Below are positions 11,195 through 20,848 of a stretch of 37,496 bases of DNA, piece after piece. The notes beneath the pieces were generated by a model. That model was not told where the DNA came from and made no database searches. It saw only the letters and a list, made by a program, of their open reading frames with translations. Position numbers and translations under genes: made by a program. The stretch lies in assembly GCA_943704425.1 (NCBI GenBank), contig CALSCP010000334.1, forward strand, positions 1 to 37,496, read 5' to 3'. The stretch comes from Ministeria vibrans ATCC 50519. Taxonomy: Eukaryota > Opisthokonta > Filasterea. Positions within the stretch are counted from its first letter, which is position 1. Each line of letters starts with the position of its first letter.

Positions 11195-12667
11195 AAAAAA
11201 AATCGAAAAAAATTTTAAGCGATAACGGTTAATTCGTTGAAAAAGTGACTCAGTGTGAACCCACTGTTCTCCTGGCTGGCCTGGAGGCAACTAGATCTTC
11301 TCGCGAGCAATCTTTTTAGCGTAGTGGGAGTGAGTACTGAGTAGTGGTGTAAGCACTGGTGTTACTGGTGTACATGCGGTGTTTCCTCGAAGAAGGAACG
11401 GTCCGCCTTTGGCAAAATCTGAATTTCATGAATCCGCTTTTTCTTAGATTATTTTATTGAAGAGCATTTGCAGCAAACCAAACCAGTAAACACCAAACAT
11501 AATAAAACCTTGGCAAGGATAATTAGGATATGATAATTCACAGTTGTAGGCTTGAGTTCGGCTTGAGCTGAATACTATCGTCCAGCGACAGAGAAATGAC
11601 TGATCCATGATGGAACTATGAAGCGGGCGCGACTCAGCGCGCTTATTAGTATGTGAAAGAACCAACTCAACCAAGAAGAATACAACCCATTTATTAATGC
11701 TACAGTCACCACGCAAAGACACAGCCAGACCGCCATGCAAATATGTAGCAATTTTTCAACAGGTACTTAGCAAGACGAAGCCAAGACGTATGTTATATGT
11801 ACATTGAGCGATACCCTCGTACGGATACTTTCCATCCCTCGTTCTACCAATCCTCTAACGATGATACGACGCGTCAGATATGTCTCAGTGGACACTGGAC
11901 AGTAAGTATCTACGAGCTGGAGCCAGTTTCATTGCTTTTTTACTGGTTAGAACAATGCCATCGCGCCCGATCATTCGCCCCCTCGCTTAATCGTCCATTG
12001 TCATTCTTTTTAATCGTTCTATTCTCTTTAAAAGTAAGGCACTTGAAAGTTTCGACAAGCACCCCATACCGACATACAAACACACACTCAAGCACTTGCG
12101 CGTGCGAGTTGTGCGAACACACCGCAACATTTTTTGCGCTTGACTGTCTCGTGCGAGAAAAAAAATTCGGGAGTTTTTCTTTTTTCACGATCTCAGGTCA
12201 ACACAACGCAACGTTAACGCGCGGTAGAACTCGGCTGTTGCCGCCATGTTGGTATACCACATTGCTACTTATCACGTATCCGGCGTGACCGGTAGGCTTG
12301 CTGTACGCCGTCCTACGTTTCCATCCATATATACAAAAATGGAACACAAAAAAGCAGCATACAAAAGCCTCCAAAAATTGCGACGTATTTTCAACGTATG
12401 TTCGACGCATGTTTGCTTTGTACTACGCATTTTCGACACGCTCGTCACCGACATGGGTTGCAATCAATGTTGATTGTGTGCGGGTGAGTGTTTTCAGTGT
12501 TCCTTTGGTGGATGGGAAGTGGATGACCCAGCGGAGACCCAGCCAAATATTTGTCGCCACACACCCTCACCTTTCCAAAGATGGACGTCACGATTGTTTT
12601 TGGCGTATATTTTATTTCAAATGAACCAATAGCCAAAGTACAATTCCAATGCCGCTTCAAATGACGC

Positions 12668-12796
12668 GTTGTGCCATTTTTTTGCGTATGGTACTGACTT
12701 TTGATTCTGTTTCGGGAAATCTTCGGTTCATTTTTTTATGTTGTGCCATTTTTTTGTGTATGGTACTGACTTTTGATTCTGTTTCGGGAAATCTTC
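12668..12796. repeat. Tandem direct repeat, two ~57-base copies, 72-base period
   Basis: The segment from GTTGTGCCATTTTTTTG to GGGAAATCTTC at 12668-12724 recurs at 12740-12796 with one base change in the readable core (GCGTATG versus GTGTATG). A 15-base spacer separates the copies. It is a recent local duplication in non-coding DNA. Confidence 0.9.
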
Positions 12797-13054
12797 TACC
12801 AGTTTTTTGCTCGCTTTGTTTTCCTCCTCAAATCCTCTTGTATAGAGCTCATATAGGGTTCAACACAAATTATCAATACACATTTTCCCACTCGTTCGTT
12901 TGAGGGTGGAAATTTTGACACGGTGCTATAGCCATAATAATATTTTCAATGTGTCGCCCTTCAAAGTGGAAATGAGGGAGCAGGGAGGGAAGAGGGAGGT
13001 AAAGCAGAGATAGCTAATGGTCTTTAAATGATCATGCATGACTCTCTCGGAGTT

Positions 13055-13141
13055 GAATGTAGCTGAAGTATCTTAAGCGTTGAAGTTTGCTACGTCGCGA
13101 CGAATGTAGCTGATATAAGCGTTGATGTTTGCTACGTCGCG
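13055..13141. repeat. Imperfect tandem repeat, period ~47 bases
   Basis: GAATGTAGCTGA ... GCGTTGA-GTTTGCTACGTCGCGAC occurs twice (from 13055 and from 13102). The second copy has a short internal deletion and A-to-T change. It lies about 200 bases upstream of the EGF/ice-binding gene start, so it could be promoter-proximal. No known factor site was recognised. Confidence 0.85.
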
Positions 13142-13340
13142 ACATCGGAGACAACAGGATAGATTTTCTTCTATTTCTCTCTGGACGGCTGGATCCCTTT
13201 GTATTTCAAGTCGGACACTTTCTATAATTCATAGTGATTACGGCCACTTGCTGCTCGTTCATCCGCGCAAAAAACAAAGACAGTTTAATATAGGACACGA
13301 TTAATTTTGATTTTCTTTTTGACCCAGGGCACAAGCAAAC

Positions 13341-15237
13341 ATGCGCTCCGCTCTCGTCCACGTACTGGCCTTGCTGTTTGTCAGCTCCACTGCGTACGCT
13401 GTGTGCGACCCGGCTTGCGCCAATGGCGGCACTTGCAACTCGAACGTGTGCATTTGTCCAGATGGTATAATAATAATAATAATAACGTCTGATAATTAAT
13501 TAGTGACTGTATTATTAATAAATGGGTTGTATTCTAATTAATATTAATTTATTCTTCTCTTTTTTAATAGCATACAATGGTCCATCTTGTGCAACAATTG
13601 TTGACCTGTGCGACTCGAGCCCATGCAGCAACGGCGGTTCGTGTGTTCAGAATGGCACTGAAGCAAGCTGCGAGTGTTCCGTGAATTACACGGGCGACGC
13701 ATGCGAGAACGATCCGTGCACATCCACTCCGTGTATGAATGGTGGCAGCTGTACCATTGATGTGTACCAGGAGATGCTGGCCTCAGCTGCAACGTTTGCC
13801 GTGTTTGGAGGTACTGCGGGCGTGACAAGCTCCGGTCTCAACACAGTGATCACAGGCAACTTGGGCTCCACCAGTGCCTCAACCCTCATCACTGGCTTCC
13901 ACGACACGAACACGGACTGCACCTACACCGAGACGACGCTGAACGTTGGTTTTGTCGACGGTCTCATCTACACCGCTGCGCCGCCTCCGACGGCTGCCTG
14001 TCAGATTGAGGGCACTGCACAAACGCATGCCATTGCAACGGCAGCACGTGGCGATATCCAGACCGCCTTCACCACTTTGGCCGGTCTGCCCTTTGACGTG
14101 TCGCAAGCCGAGAACTTGGGTGGTCTAACGTTGACTCCCAAGACGTACTCGGCTGCTGCTTCTTCCTTTATCATTGAAGGAGGAGACCTTACACTTGACG
14201 CACTGGGTGACAGCGAGGCAGTCTTTGTCTTCCAAATGGCTTCGACACTGCGCATTGGTGGTCCAGGCGCGGCTGCTCCACAGAACGTCATCCTGGCTGG
14301 CGGGGCACAGGCAAAGAATGTCTTTTGGCAGATTGGCAGTTCGGGTATCATCAATGCAGCAGGTGGTGGCACTGTGTTCGGCACATTTATTGCCGCGGCT
14401 GGAGTCGCTATCTCAACCGCTGACAATGCCGACGTGGTCATTATCAATGGCCGCGTGCTGTCCACGGATGCATCTGTGACCATGGTGAACACCGTTATCA
14501 ACGTGCCACCTGCAACCCCTGACACATTTGCGTGCTCGTGTACCAGCTCCTTCTCTGGCGACCAGTGTGAGCTCATGTCAAGTTTCACTCGTTGCGCGTA
14601 CGTCAAAAATCAATAATAATAATAATAATAATAATAATAGGAAAATAAATAGAGAATCGAGAGCTGTAATAATATAATAATAATAATAATAATAAATTTT
14701 TATTATTAATAATTATTATTATTATTATCATTATTTTATTTTATTTTATTTTTATTATTACTTTACTATGATACAAAATAAATAGACATGACACTGCACA
14801 TGCGGGTGTGAATGTATGTGTGTCATATTAGTTCAAAAGTAAAAACACTCCTTGACACCTTGGTTCTTCCACACCCCTACAGGTCAGTGTGGTACTGCAC
14901 AGGAGGACCTGTTACCATCGGCGGCGACACGAATGCCGATGCAACCGAGTACCATCGTTCCGAGTGCACTGCGTTGGGCACGGGCTTCAATCACTGTCGT
15001 CTCGAGGTTTTTCGCACGTCCGAATCGACCGACTCGGTTCAGAGCAACTTTCTGCAGGATGTCAACAACGGTGGTATTATGATTGCTAAAGTTGATGCAG
15101 CAAAAGTCGAGGGATGCCTCCCGGCACGCTCCATCACCAACACGGTGTACACTGTGGGCGATGCGGTTCAATCCGAGACGGGTACTGCTGTCGTCACGTG
15201 CACTCTTCTCAGCATCCTCAACGTCGACTTGCTGTAG
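13341..15237 (+). CDS. Secreted EGF protein carrying a DUF3494 ice-binding-like domain
   Basis: Exon 1 (13341-13464) and exon 2 (from 13571) join in phase 1. Exon 3 starts near 14888 and ends in TAG at 15237. The first 20 residues form a signal peptide cut at A-Y-A. Two EGF modules follow (residues ~22-48 and ~54-87). A third EGF opens with CTSTPCMNGGSC (~91-102), is interrupted by a complete DUF3494 domain (~106-355), and closes with FACSCTSSFSGDQC (to ~374). DUF3494 hallmarks include ATFAVFGG near the start, VFVFQMASTL, NVFWQIGSSG and GRVLSTDASVTM. These proteins form a beta-solenoid that binds ice or acts as an adhesin. The last exon (WYCTGGPVTIGGD onward) has five cysteines and no family I know. 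The exon 2/3 junction is unresolved: several phase-1 donors lie between 14565 and 14600, followed by an AAT-rich intron. Confidence 0.8.
14609..14760. repeat. (AAT)n / (TTA)n low-complexity tract in intron
   Basis: AAT repeats followed by TTA/TTTTA repeats form an AT-only block inside intron 2 of the EGF/ice-binding gene. The two arms are partly complementary and could fold on each other in the transcript. Confidence 0.9.
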
Positions 15238-15541
15238 TGAAGACACCGTCTCCCCCTGATTAAACAAACTGACTCTATGGTCTAGAAAATTCTAAGAAAG
15301 ACGTTACTAGTGGATAATCAGTAGAAGGCCAACGAACGTGTTTATTCTAATACAAACCATTAGCAGCATATATATCTCATATATATTATATACGCCAGGA
15401 TGAACTGATGAACTGCGATACAAAACAGAAATCTTATATTTTGATGATTTTTTTTTTCCTTTTATACACTCTAGAGTCTAGTCCCTTCTCACAACGTCTC
15501 ACTTAAAGGGTCGTAAATCGTAATGGATTCGCCCAGTGCAG

Positions 15542-16186
15542 TCAAGACCAAAAGCCAATGGCAATCCACGCACAGTTGAGAGAAGAATCACTATTACTGA
15601 GCATCGTCATGCCAAGTGCCGTGCGAGAGTCTGTCTGTCCAACAGTTCCAGTTGCGCATTGGTATGCCTTGTCGTTGGTTGCTCGAGCAAGAACAAGTGG
15701 GATTGATGAGAATGGAAAGGCAAACACAATGTCTTCGGGCAAATTGGTGGAGTTAACCACAGTCTCACCCGATAGAATTTGAACATTGCCAACTTGCACA
15801 AGTATCTGGCCGTTTGATGAGTTGGAGGATGTCATTGCTCCTTGGCTGCTCTCGCCTGTGTCCCCCTTTTGTCCCTGTGGCCCAACTTCTCCCTTATCAC
15901 CCTTTTCCCCCTTCACAGTCGAGAAGTTTCCAACAAATGCTCGATAGTCGCCCTCCAATTGAACCAGTTGAGCCATAGACGCAGTGATGTCGGCCCTCAG
16001 CGCGTCCATTCGAGCCAGGATGTCAGAGCCATCGACAAACACGCTGCCGTTCGCCGCAGGAGAAATCACCACGTTGCCATCGACGTTGGAGATGGCCGCC
16101 GCTTCAGAACGCACCCCCACACACATAGCACCCAAGAGCACGGCGATAATCGCAAACCCCTGCGCCGTAATGTGTTTTTTTTTCAA
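15542..16186 (-). CDS. Secreted collagen-like protein with C-terminal H-type lectin-like domain
   Basis: This is a single exon of 214 codons ending in TGA at 15542. Residues 1-27 are a signal peptide (hydrophobic core FAIIAVLLGAMCVGV). Residues ~55-80 can form an amphipathic coiled coil. Residues 93-112 are a short collagen-type tract of Gly-X-Y triplets (GEKGDKGEVGPQGQKGDTG) with lysines and prolines in register. Residues ~130-214 resemble an H-type lectin beta-sandwich of the discoidin C-terminal type: VQILSGETVV near its start, DIVFAFPFSSIPLVL in the middle and LNCAWIAIGFWS at the end. Such proteins trimerise through the coil and triple helix and bind sugars outside the cell. The triple-helix tract is very short (about seven triplets), so the coil probably does the trimerising. 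The AUG lies in an A-rich context. Confidence 0.75.
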   Translation of the reverse strand: MKKKHITAQGFAIIAVLLGAMCVGVRSEAAAISNVDGNVVISPAANGSVFVDGSDILARMDALRADITASMAQLVQLEGDYRAFVGNFSTVKGEKGDKGEVGPQGQKGDTGESSQGAMTSSNSSNGQILVQVGNVQILSGETVVNSTNLPEDIVFAFPFSSIPLVLARATNDKAYQCATGTVGQTDSRTALGMTMLSNSDSSLNCAWIAIGFWS

Positions 16187-16768
16187 GGTGTTAAAACTAA
16201 CAAAACCCTCATCAATTTTTACTTTACTTTGTTCAACATGGTCACTAGAGCAGACTCAGACCTCAGTAGTAGAGCTGTCGTTAAACAAAAGATAATGGCG
16301 CTCAAAATATATTGATCTAAATGATGTGATCGATGCTATGTTATGTCACTCACACTTCTTAATCAATACCTTGACACATACCCTTGTGCCTTTCCTGACT
16401 TGCGCGTTCTTCGCATTCAGCCAACCTCAAACAAGTCTCCGCTCGCTCAGTCGGTCAGTCCCCCCCCCTCACTTTCCCTCTCTTTGATCTCTCTCTTTTT
16501 GACAGTTTGACTCTCTCTCTCGATGCTCCCGTAGCAGAGAAAGCTAAATTTCGTTTTTGTGATTTGCGATTGAAATCTTTCTCATACAACATATTATTCA
16601 CATACATTAATTCCATGCAGATAGCTTAAATCTGCTTCATGCAGAAATCATGCTTATGGCGAAAGCTATGAAAGCTTTGTATTACTCTTCATTGTATTGT
16701 ATTTTCTCCTTGGAGTAAACTATTCATTTTTAACATAATTATTTTAGTATCAATTTCACATTAGCATC
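16187..16768. other. Divergent intergenic region
   Basis: About 580 bases separate the start of the minus-strand lectin gene (16186) from the start of the plus-strand gene at 16769. It must contain both promoters. It is AT-rich near each start with pyrimidine-rich stretches (16440-16530). No RNA gene or clear motif was seen. Confidence 0.5.
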
Positions 16769-17882
16769 ATGGGAAATACTCAGGCTGGGCATAAGAAGGG
16801 TGGGCGGCCCATGTCATACAAGGAAGGAGAGTCGCAGGCAGCGGAGAAGATGAGCAAGGAGAAGTTCATTCATCTCATCTTGCCTCTCCTTGAGGCTGCC
16901 TATGCTGCCAAAAATCGGTAGGATATGCATACACGTGCTCTAAGTGTACGATAGGGGGTTCAGATGCAGCTTATCACAGTCGGGATTTGCTACTTTTCTC
17001 GACCGGCAAACTTTGCTTTTTTTTCCTTTTTTTATGTCACCTTCTCTCTTTTTCTTCTTCTTTCTCTCTCTCTCTCTCTGTCTTTCTGTCTTTCCACACG
17101 TTCCTTTGTCTTGTGTATCACCATGCCGGCTGTCCCTCGCCCTGCGCAACTAACGCAATGTGCCCTGTGTCTGTTTCGCAGCAAAGTAGAATTTACAGAC
17201 GTCGAGTCGTCAAAACATCTTGTCGACTTTTCAGGCGAACCGCTCTTTCCCCCAGGTAGGCACTGTTGTAACTGTGGAGAGAAAGGGTACACGAGAGTCA
17301 CTGCGGCAAGCTCTTGTCAGCCGACAACGCGACAAACGAACGAATTGAAATCTACGGAAGAACGACACACAAAAAAAAAAAGAAACGTCACGTTGGCTTG
17401 AAAATGCTGTTTCCAGTACGGAAAGAACCACGGCGACGACGCTGTGGCGTTTGTGGATGGTGGTTGCAAGTTGAACCAGACCGAATTGCGTTTGGTGTCC
17501 GTTTTCGCGTTGCTGTTGGAAACGAAACAACACATCAAACGGCGTTTGGTCGCTCAATCTGTATTTACGTGTAGGTTGCGTCGACGAGGAAGAATGGAAC
17601 AAAGGACTGAAGCCACTGTTGAAAGCAGTGTATGCCACACACCTAGAGGCGTACCAGTTTCGTGACTTGAACGCACTGGCGTCGCTCAAACACGACGATG
17701 GGACGCTCTTCTTCGACGTCACCGGCACACAGGAGGTCACGCTCAACAGAACGGTCAACGTCACATCCGCAGGGGGCACCACAGGCAAAGCCGGCGGAAA
17801 GAGTCGTGCCAGAGATAAAAAGCTCCGTCGCAGCTCAACTCTCCCGAAAAACTTCCAAGTCACTACAGTACGACGAACATAA
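16769..17882 (+). CDS. Unrecognised protein with N-myristoylation-type start; gene model partly unresolved
   Basis: Exon 1 (16769-16917) encodes MGNTQAGHKKGGRPM... and a helix EKFIHLILPLLEAAYAAK. Gly2 with a following Thr/basic stretch fits N-myristoylation. Exon 2 (17182-17255) continues in frame with VEFTDVESSKHLVDFSGE. A third exon near 17417-17495 reads well as YGKNHGDDAVAFVDGG with CKLNQTEL, but the phase from exon 2 (1) does not match it (0). Either an additional donor around 17302 is used or the other frame is real. The last exon (from about 17569) contains VDEEEWNKGLKPLLKAVYA and a basic Ser-rich tail, with an in-frame stop at 17882. Splicing from about 17842 to a pyrimidine-rich acceptor near 18022 is possible and would give a different short tail. 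I do not recognise the family. Confidence 0.5.
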
Positions 17883-18158
17883 GAATTCGACACTCTCTCT
17901 GTTTTCCTCGCTCCGCATTACTTTGATATTTCTTCCTCCTCACTACTTTCTTTTTTCTCCTTTCTCATTACTTTGTTGTTTCCTTCTCCTCATTACTCTG
18001 CTCTTTCTCCTTCTCTCTCTAGGGTTCTCGAGGGAGTATTTTACATTGAGGTGAACGAGCGCTATGAAATCATTATTATTAAAACCTAAACTTAATTTTA
18101 CTCAAAATGGATTTGTTGATTCATGTATGGATTCTTCTTATTAGTTTCATTTGCAGTA

Positions 18159-20642
18159 TCACGTCTCGAGAGATATGGGTTGTGGAGCAGTCACATCAGC
18201 ACTGTCAGACTGGACTTGCTCAGGAAGGAACAAGGACCAGTCGATGGCCCCGACAGCACGCGCAAAGGCCTGTGCGCGCCCCACGCCCACTGCATCTGCC
18301 CCGCCGCCACCTTCAGCATCGCCACCCCCACCCAGAGCCTTCACGTGCTTCAACACCTCGTTCACATCCACCTCAAGGACATCGTCACCCCCCAGCCCCA
18401 GCGCATTGTTTAGCGTGCGTGCCAGTTGCGTGTGAGCAGCCCGTGTCCGTGCCAACGTCGCCTCCTCCTGCGTCAGCTCAGTCTCAGCCGCCACCAGTGA
18501 CTCCGCCAATCCGTTGATGTGCGTCTGCAGCACTCGTACGTCGTTGTGTGCCAAGGCATACGTCGTCTGTGCCTGTCGCAGCTCAGCGTCTCTCTCTACA
18601 CACACAATTGAAAATAATGATGAGTTGCGCAATTTAATAATAATAATAAAAATAATAATATTAATAATAATAATAATAATATAATTACGTTTGTTGTAAG
18701 CGAGAAATGCCTCTGAGAAGATTGGCACATTTGAACCATCGCCAAAACGCGTTGATATGACAGTGGGTTGCGTGGGAGGAGCAGACGCCAAGGATGGTGC
18801 GGTGCTGCTAGCGGTGGTGGTGGTGGTATTGGTGGTCGTCGTAGTGGTCGTGGTGGTGTAGGTGGGGACGGAGTAGGCGGCAGGGGAGGCATAGGTGAGA
18901 CCCTGTTGTTGTTGTTGTTGCAAAAGCAGCTGTTGTTGCTGCTGCTGTTGGTTGTGGTGGTGCTGGTGATACGGGTTGATGGGTGGCAGCGACGCAATGG
19001 GCTGCTCGAGGTCTGGAATGGGCTCGCCTGTCTCCTCCATGGCGGCCAGGCGCGCAATGTGACGGCTTGTTGAGTAATGTTTCCTGAGCAGACGCGCATT
19101 AAGGAATGTCTTGTGACACACCCGACACAGCTCACGCCCAGTGTTCTCAGCCAGTGCAATGGCTGCTGCCGCCTCGTCCATCCCAAACTCTCCATCTTCC
19201 CCTTCCTCAGCTGCCTTCTGAGGCAAGTGGACTATCAAAAAAACACACAAAAAAAATCGAGTCAATAGCTGGTAGAAGGACGTCCTTGCCACACAAACGT
19301 AGAACTCGCAAAGGGTTGTGATGTAGTATCGAGCCGTGCGAATGCACCGCTCATAAAATGAGCTTTATTGTGCTTACTTTTCATCCATTCCGACTTCTTC
19401 TTCTGGTACTCGGCAAAGGCGGCCGTCTGAGAGTACGCCTCGAGTTCCTTGCGATACGCCTGACGATCTGCCTCGGCTGCCTCCAGGAATGGTTGCTTCT
19501 GCTCTTCCGACAGCTGTCCCCACATCACACTCGCCGCCGCCACTTTGTTCGCCTGCGAGTCGTTGCCCATCGTCGGCGTCACACTGGTCATAAGACAATA
19601 AAACACACACACAGAGAGAGAGACACACACAGACACAAATGAGCAAGTGATTCGTATGATACAATGCGTTTGTGAGGATACGAGTGAATGTAGCGCGAGT
19701 ACGCAGACGGCGGTGGTTTCGGTGCGTTGACGTCTTTGGGAAACTGAGGTTGTTTTCTTCGCTTCTGTCGATGGCCAGTGCCAGAGTCCTCAGCTGAACG
19801 TTTCCCTGACGCACCACTGCTGCTGCCAGCATAAGTGAGGCCATAGCTATCACGAAAATGTGTTTGATGAGTTAAATTTCCAATGTTTCTCTCGCTTGCT
19901 CCTTACTCGTCGTCAGCTGCAGAGGGGTTTTGCGTCTAAAACAACAATCAAGAAAACAGCTGTTAGTTAGCGATGCGAAAATGACAGAATGCGAAGCGGG
20001 TGAGCGGGAGAGAGACGAAACCAGAAAAAGAAAAAAAAACACAGATATTTGGTCAAGAGTAAAAATGAACCAACGGTCGTCATTTGAGACAATGGGGGGA
20101 GGTATGGCATGGCACAGGCAGACGTGGTGGATGTATTGCGATCAAGGAGAGTGGACGGCCGCAGAGAGAGCGGGCAGGGAGGGCACAGGAAAGGGAAAGT
20201 GGTGAAGGGAGAGGAAAAAAAAAAGAAAAAAAACGGGGGATGGAAAAAGGAGCGAGAAAGGGCAAGAGAGGCACCATCACGGACTGGCGTGGGGAGGAGG
20301 GTCGAGAAAGAAGGCTGGGGGAAGGCGGTGGGGCGCTGGTACCGTTGCGCGGGCGCTGCCGGAGGCATGGCGAGTGCTGTACTCGGACAAGTCGTCGTCG
20401 TCGTCGACAACGGCCGATTTTCGCTTTGGAGTGAGTTTGCGCACGGCGGAGTAGGTCGGATGACGGCTGTGGTGCTTGTCAAGGTGATACCACAGGTTGG
20501 AGGTGGACGTGGACGAGCTGCGCTGCGGCTGGGCCGGTCGGCGGTCCTCCTCGACGCACAGCATGCACGTCCAGTACAGCTCGCTGGGGTTCTTGTGGTG
20601 CGGCTGCTTTCGATAGAATTGCCAGCAGGCGGAGCTTGACAT
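18159..20642 (-). CDS. BED finger - HMG box - C2H2 finger - coiled-coil nuclear protein
   Basis: Six exons (20642-20343, 19935-19907, 19846-19682, 19583-19378, 19231-18689, 18595-18159) join in phases 0,2,2,1,1 to give 559 residues. An N-terminal BED-type zinc finger uses Cys26, Cys29, His53 and His57/58 (WTCMLC ... STSNLWYHLDKHH). An HMG box (~150-215) begins PKPPPSAYSRYIHS and continues WGQLSEEQKQPFLEAAEADR, with the usual helix 2/3 pattern. A C2H2 finger uses Cys269, Cys272, His285 and His291 (CRVCHKTF ... KHYSTSRH). Next come poly-Gln/His and poly-Thr runs. The last exon is a coiled coil (~415-495) with a glycine-rich tail. It is probably a chromatin-associated DNA-binding factor. HMG20-type proteins also pair an HMG box with a coiled coil, but the BED and C2H2 fingers are not part of that family. 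Intron 1 is long (407 bases) for this genome. Confidence 0.8.
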
Positions 20643-20848
20643 GATGACAATCGACGGAGAGGGTGACGGAACTAATTTGTAATGAATACGAAAAATAAAT
20701 ACAGAATCGATACTCAATGTCAAAACAAGACTATATACAAAACAAAGAGCAGCACAATAGTCAATACTTCCGCCGTAGACTTCTAGACGAGAATGTCTCC
20801 AAAGAAGCCCATAGACCCACTATTTGTAACGAATATTGATTACTACTT

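Larger units (their letters stand above)
11195..13340. other. 2.1 kb region with no supported gene
   Basis: Between the second GTPase gene and the EGF/ice-binding gene I see no convincing coding exon. The longest frame (plus 11797-12288, 163 codons) has low-complexity, stop-poor composition and no motif, although a strong donor-like GTAAGTATC follows 11900. The region contains two local direct repeats (12668-12796 and 13055-13141). A pyrimidine tract ending CCCAG just before the ATG at 13341 may be the 3' end of a 5'-UTR intron of the next gene. Confidence 0.5.

Noticed and set aside
11797-12288. 163-codon plus-strand open frame
   Set aside because: No motif and a low-complexity pyrimidine-rich composition. 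A donor-like GTAAGT within it leads to no recognisable downstream exon.
14001-14606. 201-codon minus-strand frame inside the ice-binding gene
   Set aside because: Antisense shadow of the DUF3494 exon.
17231-17893. 220-codon minus-strand open frame opposite the myristoylated-type gene
   Set aside because: Composition is Val/Ser/Arg-rich without motif, and the plus strand has splice signals and a better start. Kept only as a note on the ambiguous gene model.
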